Of a stretch of 42,655 nt of DNA, positions 9,360-18,575 are shown in pieces. The DNA comes from Pseudonocardiales bacterium (GTDB taxonomy: Bacteria; Actinomycetota; Actinomycetes; Mycobacteriales; Pseudonocardiaceae). Where the stretch lies: assembly GCA_019240665.1 (NCBI GenBank), contig JAFAXZ010000178.1:1-42655 (forward strand), written 5' to 3'. Position 1 is the first letter of the stretch; the number at the start of each line of letters is the position of its first letter. A program made the translations under genes and the position numbers. Below the pieces are notes generated by a model. The model ran no database searches. It was not told the origin of the DNA and saw only the letters and a list, made by a program, of their open reading frames with translations.

Positions 9360-11300
9360 ATGCTTCTGGCTGATCGTCTCGACATCCCCGACGGCACTGC
9401 TGCTCTGCTCTTCGATCTCGACGGCGTCTTGCTTGACTCGCTGTCTCTCGACTACGAGATCGTCGGAACACTCCTCCACGAAGAGCTGAGTTCCGTTGTA
9501 GAGGTCCCTCGGTCGGTGATCCGGGAGAACTTCCCGCACGCCATTCCAGACTTCTGGCGCAAAATCTCAGATGCATGCGCGCTTGGGCTCACCCAGGAAG
9601 CCATCTCAAGGCTTGCCGAGAAGCATGAATCTCATCGCCGGGTAGCGACTATAGCCGCCCACAACGGCATCCCTGAGATCATCGACGCCGCACACAGCCA
9701 GGGTATACCTATCGGCGTAGTCTCCAACAATCCATACGTTGAGATCCGCAAGACCCTGGCTGGAGCCGGGCTTGTCGCGGATGTCATTGTCGGGAACGAC
9801 GAGCCGGGTTTGAGGGGGAAACCGGCTCCGGATACCTACCAGGAAGCAGCCACTCGTCTCGGTCTCCAACCGTCCGTTTGCGTGGCAGTCGAGGATTCAC
9901 TGCTCGGTACCGAGGCTGCCAGTACAGCCGGCTGCTATACGGTCGCCGTTGCCACCGGCGCTAACTCATTTCTCGAGTTGTCAAAGTCTCCGCATGTCTC
10001 GCGCTGCTATACGAGCTTCGCGAGGTGTTACGTATCTTTAGGTAGAGCGGGTATAATGTCGAAGACACTGTCTTCTCCGAATGAGTTCGTCAGCCATATG
10101 ATCGAGCACATCGCGTGGAGATTAGGCTGCTCGATCGATTTATCCTGGACGAACGACGACTGGAGTGGACTCGGCTCAGCACTCGGCCGGGAAGTTCGGA
10201 AGCTACCGATCAGGCAAGAAGCCGCGAGCACAATCGGAATGATCGACGACGGCAGCGCAGAAATCCAAGTGACGGCAACAAGTTCCGGAGGGGCGGTTCT
10301 GACCGCTTCCCAGCAGGTCGATCTCGAGTGGTTTCTCAATAGTCGGGCGGAGCAGCTCTCGGATGGCAGGCCCCTGGTCCAGGTACTCAAGGGCCTCGGA
10401 GCCGGTGGCGCTCTCGACTTCAAAATTACAGTCGCAAGTTTCGAGGACCCTCACCACACGTGGGAAGGAGTTTTCCGGGGTGTTGGCATCGCCCTTGACA
10501 AGATGTTTAACGAACAGCCCGTGGCGCCCAATCCACCCTCCGACGAGAGGACAGAGATTCCAGCCAGACCCCTGCCCACGACAGGGCAACAGTCCCTAGA
10601 GCGGGCCGTCGAGCGAGGCTGGACAATACAGCGTGTGTCCGAGTGGGGAGCCAGTCTGGAACGGCGTACAGCGGAAAGCGTCGTACGAGTAAGCTTGCGC
10701 CTGGGTGCCCCTTCGGTTCGCTGCACCATCAACGTTGCAAACTCAATCGATGTGACCGGTATGGTTGACCTACTGGCCGAGTTCGCCGAAGGAGCGACGC
10801 TCCAGCTCAGCGTCACGTATGAAGCGATGCGGCTCAGCTCAAGTCATGTCGTTGCCGAGGATATCGGAATGACCCTCGGCAGAGCCCTCCGTTACGTGGC
10901 TATCGAGCGAATGGACAAGTTCGGCATTCAAGGAGCCGGCTCGAGCATAAGGGATCCGAACGAAGGCATGTATCAGCCGATCCGAGTTGGCGTCAGCATG
11001 GAGGGTCGCAAGTTCTGGAAATATGTACCGATGTCGCAGGACTACGGAGACTTCCGTAAGAATTTTCTCGTGGGACATACCTTAGCGAACGGTCTCTACT
11101 CCGAAGATCTTGACGACTTCATTGATGGCTTCGCTGGAGGTCTGGAGTCGAGTATCATCATACACGTAGACAACAATACCGACCCTGTCACGGGCTGGCC
11201 CTTTCTTTTCCGCGGGCTTGGCGAGGCGATGGCAGGCCTCCTTGCCGTCAACCCACACCGACTCTCACTTGCACCGGGCGTGAAAGCAACGCTGGCGTGA
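9360..11300 (+). CDS. HAD-IA phosphatase fused to two degenerate imidazoleglycerol-phosphate dehydratase (HisB)-like units
   Basis: HAD motifs LLFDLDGVLLDS, VVSNN, RGKPAPD, VEDS. Downstream IGPD-like landmarks: FVSHMIEHIAWRLGCSIDLSW, DPHHTWEGVFRGVGIALDKMF, then SSHVVAEDIGMTLGRALRYVAIERMDKFGIQGAGSSI and C-terminal LAPGVKATLA. Confidence 0.7.
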   Translation: MLLADRLDIPDGTAALLFDLDGVLLDSLSLDYEIVGTLLHEELSSVVEVPRSVIRENFPHAIPDFWRKISDACALGLTQEAISRLAEKHESHRRVATIAAHNGIPEIIDAAHSQGIPIGVVSNNPYVEIRKTLAGAGLVADVIVGNDEPGLRGKPAPDTYQEAATRLGLQPSVCVAVEDSLLGTEAASTAGCYTVAVATGANSFLELSKSPHVSRCYTSFARCYVSLGRAGIMSKTLSSPNEFVSHMIEHIAWRLGCSIDLSWTNDDWSGLGSALGREVRKLPIRQEAASTIGMIDDGSAEIQVTATSSGGAVLTASQQVDLEWFLNSRAEQLSDGRPLVQVLKGLGAGGALDFKITVASFEDPHHTWEGVFRGVGIALDKMFNEQPVAPNPPSDERTEIPARPLPTTGQQSLERAVERGWTIQRVSEWGASLERRTAESVVRVSLRLGAPSVRCTINVANSIDVTGMVDLLAEFAEGATLQLSVTYEAMRLSSSHVVAEDIGMTLGRALRYVAIERMDKFGIQGAGSSIRDPNEGMYQPIRVGVSMEGRKFWKYVPMSQDYGDFRKNFLVGHTLANGLYSEDLDDFIDGFAGGLESSIIIHVDNNTDPVTGWPFLFRGLGEAMAGLLAVNPHRLSLAPGVKATLA

Positions 11301-12418
11301 ACTCGACCGGAGCCGGGGCGACGGAGCTTAGGATCCCGCAACGTATTCTCGATGCCTCTCCATACGTACCCGAGTGGTCGGGATTGAATCGGACCGAGTT
11401 CATACGCCTAGACCGTAATGAAAATACCCGACCTTTGCCGGCAGCCGTCCAGGAGGCGCTTGTCAGGAGTATTGCGAGCTGGGCCGTGCAGTCGTACCCT
11501 GAGTCCGCGCCAATCCAGAGGTCGCTCGCCAGCTACACCCGTGTGCCGTCAGAGTATATTCTCTCCACAAATGGGTCTGACCAGGGTATTGATCTTTGCT
11601 TGCGCACGGCCCTTAGTGAAGGAGACTCCATCCTTATCGCCAGGCCGGAATTCCCTGTATTTTCTCACGTCGCCGAAGCCATCGGCGCAAAAATCGAGCC
11701 GGTTCCCTATAATCCCGACCTTTCGTTCCCTTATCGAGCGTTTGCGGAGGCTATTGCGTCCGTTCGGCCAAGTCTTATTGTATTAATCAATCCAAATAAT
11801 CCAACGGGTAGCGGGATAGACATCGACTACATAGAGCAGATAATCGCATCCAACCCTAAGACGATTGTTATCGTGGACGAAGCCTACTACGAGTATACTG
11901 ATAATACCGTCGTACCGCTTGTCAAAGAATATGCCAACCTGCTTGTGTTGCGAACGTTTTCCAAGGCTTTCGCAATGGCAGGCCTGCGACTGGGTTATGT
12001 ACTTGCCAACCCTCAGATTCTCGCTCATGTGCGCAAGCTACAAAATCCCTTCGATGTCAATCAGCTAGCAGTAACCGCAGGACTGGCTCAACTGGCGCGG
12101 ACCGATGCCGTGCGTGCTGAATGTAGGCATGCGATGGAAGAGATAAAGCCATACGTTGTGCAATCTCTTCTGGAAGTGGGCGTCGAGGTGTGGCCCGGAT
12201 CGGCAAATTTCCTGCTCGTGCGGCCACCAGATTGCACTAAGGCTGTCGCCTACCTTCGCAATTCAGGTGTACTTGTACGATCGATGTCAGCTCCCGCGCT
12301 CCAAGGATCCTTTCGCGTAAGTTTGGGAACCATGCATGAGATGCAGCAATTCGTTGGTGTGTTTCAATCTTACCTGAAAGAGTACAGGGGAAGCCCCAGT
12401 TGGCTCGCGAAGAAATAA
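11297..12418 (+). CDS. HisC-like PLP aminotransferase (fold type I, histidinol-phosphate aminotransferase family)
   Basis: FIRLDRNENTRPLPAAVQEAL, INPNNPTGSGI, VDEAYYEYTD, FSKAFAMAGLRLGYVLANP. GTG start overlaps upstream TGA (GTGA). Confidence 0.88.
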   Translation: MNSTGAGATELRIPQRILDASPYVPEWSGLNRTEFIRLDRNENTRPLPAAVQEALVRSIASWAVQSYPESAPIQRSLASYTRVPSEYILSTNGSDQGIDLCLRTALSEGDSILIARPEFPVFSHVAEAIGAKIEPVPYNPDLSFPYRAFAEAIASVRPSLIVLINPNNPTGSGIDIDYIEQIIASNPKTIVIVDEAYYEYTDNTVVPLVKEYANLLVLRTFSKAFAMAGLRLGYVLANPQILAHVRKLQNPFDVNQLAVTAGLAQLARTDAVRAECRHAMEEIKPYVVQSLLEVGVEVWPGSANFLLVRPPDCTKAVAYLRNSGVLVRSMSAPALQGSFRVSLGTMHEMQQFVGVFQSYLKEYRGSPSWLAKK

Positions 12419-12457
12419 GATACCGCTCTAGCCGAGCAAAGGAACTTGAGGACGGTC

Positions 12458-13810
12458 ATGACTGGACACATGAAGGTCAATCACTATATTTTGGCACAGC
12501 TGTCACGGGAACGGAGAAGCCAGCTACTGCAACAACGGGCACAGGACAACCTGCAGGATGTTGAGGCAACCGTGCGGCAGGTGCTGACCGCTGTTCGGTC
12601 AGGCGGTGACACCGCTCTCATCCGACTCACCCGTCAGTATGACGGCGCCGAGTTGAGCGAGGGCCAGCTTCGTGTTAGCGAAGAAGAGTTCGATCGAGCC
12701 GATAAGCTTGTCAGCAAAGACCTTCGCGCTGCTCTGATTCAATCAATACGGAATGTTCGAAATCACCATCAATTTCAGCTTCCCCCTCCTAGCTGGATGA
12801 AAGAAATAGCACCAGGGGTAATAGCGGGTGAGCGTGTAACCCCCATTTCCTCCGTAGGGTTATACGTCCCACGGGGAAAGGGGTCCTTTCCATCCGTCAT
12901 GATTATGCTGTGTATCCCGGCAGTCATCGCGGGAGTGCCTGAAATTGTGATCTGCACCCCTCCGGGAACTGACGGGTCAGTGGATCCCGCGTCCCTCGTC
13001 GCAGCCCGCCTGTGTGGCGTGGAGAATATCATCAAGGTTGGTGGCGCTCAGGCCATCGCGGCTATGGCATATGGGACCGACAGTGTTGCCAAGGTCGACA
13101 AGATCCTCGGACCTGGAAACCAGTACGTGACCGCTGCGCGACGAATTCTGTCCGGTACCGTAGACCCAGGTCCTCCAGCCGGCCCAAGCGAGTCTGTAAT
13201 TTTGTGCGATTCTTCCGCAGACGTTGAGATCGCCGCACGTGAACTGGTGGTCGAGGCGGAGCATGGAGAGGACTCGGCCGCTCTCCTCGTAACTCATTCA
13301 AGTACACTCGCAGCTGCAGTGGTCGATCGCCTCGCCGACCTGGTGAATAAATTACCGGAGACCCGAGCGCGGAACTGCAAGACGGTCTTATCCAATTACG
13401 GTGGTATCGTCATCACCGAAGGGCTGCAAGATTCGATTTCGTTTGTCAACGAGTACGCGCCGGAGCATCTGCGTGTTCTTGTCGACAACCCGTTTGACGT
13501 GTTGCCGGCGATAACTCACGCGGGCGAGGTACTCTTGGGTGAAAACACCTCGATCGCTTTTGGCAACTTTTCTATTGGCGTGAACGCGATCCTTCCCACC
13601 GGTCGACATGCGCGAACCTACTCGTGTATGGGTGTAAACGAACTTTTAAAAAGGTCATCGTTTGCCTATGTGTCCGCGACCGGCGTGAGCAGCGTTGGTC
13701 CAACGGCTGTGGAGCTTGCCCGGTACGAGGGGTTCCCAGCGCATGAGGAGGCTGCCCGTTACATCGTTCGGCGTGTCGACCCCGATGAGGATGTCTCAGA
13801 CGGTCCCTAG
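12458..13810 (+). CDS. HisD-like (histidinol dehydrogenase family) NAD-dependent dehydrogenase, divergent paralog
   Basis: VGLYVPRGKGSFPSVMIMLCIPAVIAGVPEIVICTPP, GGAQAIAAMAYGTDSVAKVDKILGPGNQYVTAAR, AGPSESVILCDSSAD, EYAPEHLRVL, GEVLLGENTSIAFGNFSIGVNAILPTG. Confidence 0.88.
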   Translation: MTGHMKVNHYILAQLSRERRSQLLQQRAQDNLQDVEATVRQVLTAVRSGGDTALIRLTRQYDGAELSEGQLRVSEEEFDRADKLVSKDLRAALIQSIRNVRNHHQFQLPPPSWMKEIAPGVIAGERVTPISSVGLYVPRGKGSFPSVMIMLCIPAVIAGVPEIVICTPPGTDGSVDPASLVAARLCGVENIIKVGGAQAIAAMAYGTDSVAKVDKILGPGNQYVTAARRILSGTVDPGPPAGPSESVILCDSSADVEIAARELVVEAEHGEDSAALLVTHSSTLAAAVVDRLADLVNKLPETRARNCKTVLSNYGGIVITEGLQDSISFVNEYAPEHLRVLVDNPFDVLPAITHAGEVLLGENTSIAFGNFSIGVNAILPTGRHARTYSCMGVNELLKRSSFAYVSATGVSSVGPTAVELARYEGFPAHEEAARYIVRRVDPDEDVSDGP

Positions 13811-16552
13811 CGCGACCACGCCACGGCGCACTGCGCGCACTGCATCAGCTGCCGTTGCCCCGACCTGGGAGTCGTCTCCGGCGACACCCCGGACCTGGTC
13901 GAGCACGTCCAGCACCTGCCGGCACCACCGGACAAAGTCTCCGGCGGACAACTCAACACCGTTGTTCTCGGCAGCCACCAACACCGCCGACAGCGATTCC
14001 CCACGCGCCCACCGGTACATCGGCCAGGTGAAACCCGGATCGGGTTCGCGGGTTCGCTCCAGCCGGTACCGCCGCTCATCGGCCTCCAGCTCTGCCCACA
14101 ACCGCATGGTAGCCACCAGTGCGTCGCTCACCGGACCAGCGGGAACCCGAGGGGTGGTCGTGTCTCCGCGAGCCTCGTAGACCAGCGCTGAGGTCACCGC
14201 GGCGAGCTCGGCGGGCTCCAGGTCATCCCAGATCCCGTGTCGCAGGCACTCCGCGGTAAGCAGGTCGGTCTCCGACCACAACCGGGCCAGTCGGCGGCCG
14301 TGTTCGGTGAGCTGCTCCCCCTCCAGGTATCCACGCTCAGCCAGCAGGGCCCGGATCCGATCAAATGTGCGGGCCAGTGAATGCGTCGTGGCCGCGACCT
14401 GCTGGCGCAGCGTGTCAGTCTCGCGGTCCAGTCGGTCGTAACGCTCTGCCCACCGGGCATGCGCCTCCCGGTCGTCGCAGCCGTGGCAGGGGTGCGCCCG
14501 CAGCGCGCGGCGCAGGGCCGCCAGTTCGGCGTCGTCAGCCGCCCCGCTGCGCCGTCGGATCCGGAACGGTACTGCGATGCCGGTCTCGTCCCGGAGCTGA
14601 CGGCCCTGGAGCTGACGGCCCTGGAGCTGATGGCGCAGTGCCGACGCGAGGTCGCGGCGCACCCGGGGAACCCAGTGCTCGACCCGCTTGGGTAGCCGCA
14701 TCCGGTCCAGCGCCTGAACCGGATGCGGGACGTCGGCAATCGAGAGCCGCCCCGCCCAGCAGTCCTCGGTGAGCACCAGTGGGCGAGGATCCTCGCTGGG
14801 ACCGTCACCGAGCTCGAGCACCACGGCCAGCCCTGACCGGCGGCCGCCGGGAACCACGATAACGTCGCCACGCTCGAGCTGGACCAGCGACGCTGCCACT
14901 CCAGCCCGGCGCGCCGCACCACTGTGGCGGGCCAGCATCCGCTCCCGCTCAGAGATCTGCCTGCGCAGCCGAGCGTATTCGGCGAAGTCACCCAGGTGGC
15001 AAGCCATCGCTTCGGCGTAGCCCGCCAGACCCTCGACGTTGCGATCAATCCGCCGAGCCAGGCCGACCACCGAGCGGTCCGCTTGGAACTGGGCGAAGGA
15101 CCGCGTCAGCAGCGCCCGCCCGGCGGCCACCCCAACCCGGTCGACCAGGTTGACGGCCATGTTGTAGCCGGGCCGAAACGAGCTGCGTAGCGGATAGGTG
15201 CGGGTGGAGGCGAGCCCGGCCACCTGCGCCGGATCCACGCCCGGTTGCCACAGCACAACCGCATGGCCCTCGACGTCAATGCCACGCCGCCCGGCCCGCC
15301 CGGTGAGCTGGGTGTACTCGCCAGGGGTGAGATCGAGGTGCGCCTCCCCGTTGAACTTGATCAGCCGTTCCAGCACCACCGTGCGAGCCGGCATGTTGAT
15401 CCCCAACGCAAGGGTTTCGGTGGCGAACACCGCTCTGACCAACCCGCGAACGAACAGCTCCTCCACAGTCTCCTTGAACGCGGGCAACATCCCGGCGTGG
15501 TGAGCGGCGACGCCCCGCTCCAGCGCGTCGCGCCACTCCCAGAAGCCAAGCACACCGAGATCGCCCTCGGGCAGGTCGGCGGTGCGGGTGTCCACCACCT
15601 GGCGGATCTGCCGGGACTCCTCGGGAGTGGTCAGTCGCAGCCCACTGCGGACGCACTGGCTCACCGCGGACTCGCAGCCGGCTCGGCTGAAGATGAAGGT
15701 GATCGCGGGCAGCAAGGCGTCGCGATCCAGCCGCGCCACAACGTCCGCCCGGGTCGGCGGCCGGAACCGGGGTCCGCCGTGGCGCGGGCGATCCCACCCG
15801 CTGTGGCGCTCCAACTCCTGCACGCGCCGGAGGAGGTGCGGGTCGACGGTGAGGCGGTCGCTGCTGGCGGTGCTGTTCCTGGCGAACAGGTCGAACATCC
15901 GCGAACCGACCATCATGTGTTGCCACAGTGGCACCGGACGGTGCTCGTCGACGACCACCGCGCCCTCACCGCGGACGTCAACGAGCCACTCGCCGAACTC
16001 CTCGGCGTTGCTCACCGTGGCGGACAGACCGACGAGCCGCACGCTTTCCGGGAGGTTGAGGATCACCTCTTCCCACACCGCACCGCGGAACCGGTCGGCG
16101 AGGTAGTGCACCTCGTCCATCACGACATAGGCCAGCCCGTCGAGGGTGGACGACGCGGAATAGAGCATATTGCGCAGCACCTCGGTAGTCATCACGACCA
16201 CCGAGGTGCTGCCGTTGATTGAGGTGTCCCCGGTGAGCAGGCCCACAGTGTCCGCGCCGTGCCGGGCCACCAGATCGGCGTACTTCTGGTTGGACAGCGC
16301 CTTGATTGGCGTGGTGTAGAAGCATTTGCGGCCCTGCGCGAGCGCCAGGTGTACCGCGAACTCGCCGATTACGGTCTTGCCTGCACCGGTGGGCGCGCAC
16401 ACCAGTACGCCGTGTCCTTCCTCCAGCGCCTCGCACGCCGCGCGCTGGAATGGGTCGAGCTGAAAGGTCAAGCCGCGAACGAACTCGGCGAGGCCAGGTA
16501 GGGCGACCCGCTGGCGAGCCGCTGCGGACGCCTCGCTGGGAGAGTTGGCCAC
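13796..16552 (-). CDS. helY: DEAD/DEAH-box superfamily 2 RNA helicase, Ski2/HelY-like
   Basis: PTGAGKTVIGEFAVHLAL, MDEVHYLADRFRGAVWEEVILNLP, LSATVSNAEEFGEWL, HHAGMLPAFKETVEELFVRGLVRAVFATETLALGINMPARTVV, QLTGRAGRRGID. Position matches mycobacterial helY synteny. Confidence 0.93.
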   Translation of the reverse strand: MANSPSEASAAARQRVALPGLAEFVRGLTFQLDPFQRAACEALEEGHGVLVCAPTGAGKTVIGEFAVHLALAQGRKCFYTTPIKALSNQKYADLVARHGADTVGLLTGDTSINGSTSVVVMTTEVLRNMLYSASSTLDGLAYVVMDEVHYLADRFRGAVWEEVILNLPESVRLVGLSATVSNAEEFGEWLVDVRGEGAVVVDEHRPVPLWQHMMVGSRMFDLFARNSTASSDRLTVDPHLLRRVQELERHSGWDRPRHGGPRFRPPTRADVVARLDRDALLPAITFIFSRAGCESAVSQCVRSGLRLTTPEESRQIRQVVDTRTADLPEGDLGVLGFWEWRDALERGVAAHHAGMLPAFKETVEELFVRGLVRAVFATETLALGINMPARTVVLERLIKFNGEAHLDLTPGEYTQLTGRAGRRGIDVEGHAVVLWQPGVDPAQVAGLASTRTYPLRSSFRPGYNMAVNLVDRVGVAAGRALLTRSFAQFQADRSVVGLARRIDRNVEGLAGYAEAMACHLGDFAEYARLRRQISERERMLARHSGAARRAGVAASLVQLERGDVIVVPGGRRSGLAVVLELGDGPSEDPRPLVLTEDCWAGRLSIADVPHPVQALDRMRLPKRVEHWVPRVRRDLASALRHQLQGRQLQGRQLRDETGIAVPFRIRRRSGAADDAELAALRRALRAHPCHGCDDREAHARWAERYDRLDRETDTLRQQVAATTHSLARTFDRIRALLAERGYLEGEQLTEHGRRLARLWSETDLLTAECLRHGIWDDLEPAELAAVTSALVYEARGDTTTPRVPAGPVSDALVATMRLWAELEADERRYRLERTREPDPGFTWPMYRWARGESLSAVLVAAENNGVELSAGDFVRWCRQVLDVLDQVRGVAGDDSQVGATAADAVRAVRRGVVALGTV

Positions 16553-16561
16553 TGTTCCAGG

Positions 16562-17443
16562 CTAGGCGACGACGGTGAGCGCACCGGGTTCGCAATGCAC
16601 GGTCACTGGCAGGGTGTCCTGCGGCTCCCCGTCGGCGTAGACGGGCCAGCTGGGGTCGCCGTCGATGTGCACGGCCGTCCCCCGCAGCACGGTCACCTCC
16701 GGCTCGTGCACATGGGCGCCAGCGCGCAGCGACGGGAATACCCGCAGCAACCGGCGCCGGGTCACCGCAGCGATGGCAATCACGTCGAGCAAGCCGTCAG
16801 CCAGCGTGGCATCCGGGCAGATCCGCAACCCACCGCCGTAGCTGGATCCGTTGCCGACCGCGACCAGGATCGCCTCCAGCTCCACCTCGGTCTCCCCAGC
16901 GCGCACCCGCACCAGCCGGGGAGTCAACGCGGCGAGCTCGGCCAGCACCGCCAGGTCATACCGGCGTGGCCCGGCGGGCCAGCGCATCGCGTTGGCCCGC
17001 GCGTTTACCGCCGCATCGAAGCCGGTGCACAGCACTGTGGTGAAGCAAGCTCCGCCCCTGACCCGACCCAGATCGATCCGGCGCCGCTGCCCGGAGCTCA
17101 GCGCCTCGACGACGTGCCGGGCGGCGTCCACCGGATCGACCGGGATGCCCAGCGCGGCCGCCAAGTCGTTGCCGGTCCCGCTGGGCAGCACGGCCAGCGC
17201 GGTTCCGGTGCCTGCGACGGCCTCAGCGGCCAGGCCCACAGTGCCATCCCCGCCCAGCACGGCGAGCACGTCATCGCCACGCTCCGCGGCCTGCGCGGCG
17301 AGTTTGCTGGTACCCGCCGCATCCGCGGTCACCGTGGCGACCAGCCCGGGCACCGCGGCACGCAGTGTGCTGGCCACGGTGCCGGCGACCCGCGCCGCCG
17401 CGCCGCGGCCGGAATGAGGGTTGACGATCAGCGTGGCGCGCAC
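16562..17443 (-). CDS. Diacylglycerol kinase-family lipid kinase
   Basis: MRATLIVNPHSGRGAAARV, VLGGDGTVGLAAEAVAGTGTALAVLPSGTGNDLAAALGI, GNGSSYGGGLRICPDATLADGLLDV. Confidence 0.92.
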   Translation of the reverse strand: MRATLIVNPHSGRGAAARVAGTVASTLRAAVPGLVATVTADAAGTSKLAAQAAERGDDVLAVLGGDGTVGLAAEAVAGTGTALAVLPSGTGNDLAAALGIPVDPVDAARHVVEALSSGQRRRIDLGRVRGGACFTTVLCTGFDAAVNARANAMRWPAGPRRYDLAVLAELAALTPRLVRVRAGETEVELEAILVAVGNGSSYGGGLRICPDATLADGLLDVIAIAAVTRRRLLRVFPSLRAGAHVHEPEVTVLRGTAVHIDGDPSWPVYADGEPQDTLPVTVHCEPGALTVVA

Positions 17444-17537
17444 AACGCGGCATCATACGGTTCGTCAGTGGGCAACGGTGCTCGATACGGGTTCGAGCAC
17501 CACGGTGGCCGCGTTTGCCCCCTTCGACGCCATGCCC

Positions 17538-18575
17538 TCACAGCCGTTCTTTCGTCAGCGTCTTGAGCAAGGCATACGCAGTAGGGATCACGGTGTCCCG
17601 CCGTGTCCATGAGCCGTTGGTGAGCGCGATGACACCGACGTCGGCTTGGCGGCAAAAGCCGAGGAAGACAGTAAAGCCGCGGGTGGCGCCGCTGTGGAAG
17701 AACAGCTCATAGCGACGGAAGGCGCGATGGTTCCATACCAGGCAGATACTGTCTTTGCCTCGGACGGCCGCTCGCGGCATCTGGACGGCACGCAACGCGT
17801 CGGTCAGCGGGGTGGACTGCGGGTGCAGCTGGGCGTCGAGGTAGCGCAGCAGATCGGTGGCGCTGGAGCGCAGGGCACCCGCAGGGGCGAGCGCGTCCAT
17901 CTCCCACGGCGGTACGGGCTGGGCACGACGGTATCCGCTGGCGCAGCCGGGATCAGCGACGGCCCGGGTCTCGGTCAGGCCCAGCGGGTGGCAGACGCGA
18001 TCAATGACCAGTCCTGGGTAGTCTCTTCCTGCGGCGTTGGCCAGCAGCTGTCCGAGCAATCCCACTCCGAAGTTGGAATACCGCACCCGGGTGCCCGGCG
18101 GGTACCGAGGCCGGATGCGGGTGGTGGCCCGGTAGAGGTCATGGAGGCGGTAGCCGGCGTAGGGGTTGGTCCACCAGGTGGAGACCATCGGCAACAGCAA
18201 GTTGGTCGGCACGCGAGGTAATCCACCGGTATGGGTGGCCAGGTGTGCCAATGTGATTGACTCGGCAGCCGTACGGCGCGGGAGGGCTCCAGGCGGCAAG
18301 TAGGCGGTGATCGGGTCGTCGTAGCCGACCTCGCCACGGACGGCCATCTCGGCCAGCAGCAGCGCGGTAAAGGTCTTGGTGACCGAACCCAGCTCAAACA
18401 GGGTGTGCGCGTTCACCGCGGTGTCCGTGTGCCAGGCGGGTGTGCCGTGGCAGGCCACCGCCCGCTCACCACCCCACAGAGCGGCCAGCACGGTAGCCGG
18501 CCCATGGCTGGCGGCGGCCATCGCCCGCGATGGCGCATCCAACCACCCGGCCAGGTCAGTGCGGGTGCTGGTCAC
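17538..18575 (-). CDS. Serine hydrolase of the beta-lactamase/penicillin-binding (class C) fold
   Basis: LFELGSVTKTFTALLLAEM (SxxK), VRYSNFGVGLLG (YxN), FFHSGATRGF (HxG). ATG overlaps upstream TGA. Confidence 0.9.
   Translation of the reverse strand: MTSTRTDLAGWLDAPSRAMAAASHGPATVLAALWGGERAVACHGTPAWHTDTAVNAHTLFELGSVTKTFTALLLAEMAVRGEVGYDDPITAYLPPGALPRRTAAESITLAHLATHTGGLPRVPTNLLLPMVSTWWTNPYAGYRLHDLYRATTRIRPRYPPGTRVRYSNFGVGLLGQLLANAAGRDYPGLVIDRVCHPLGLTETRAVADPGCASGYRRAQPVPPWEMDALAPAGALRSSATDLLRYLDAQLHPQSTPLTDALRAVQMPRAAVRGKDSICLVWNHRAFRRYELFFHSGATRGFTVFLGFCRQADVGVIALTNGSWTRRDTVIPTAYALLKTLTKERL

Noticed and set aside
14595-14640. Tandem gagctgacggccctg repeat as a regulatory element
   Set aside because: Lies inside the helicase gene and encodes LQGRQLQGRQL; in-frame coding microrepeat.
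15245-16222. 325-aa plus-strand ORF
   Set aside because: Fully antisense to the HelY-like helicase; translation looks like a high-GC shadow ORF.
16595-17566. 323-aa plus-strand ORF
   Set aside because: Antisense to the lipid kinase; shadow ORF.
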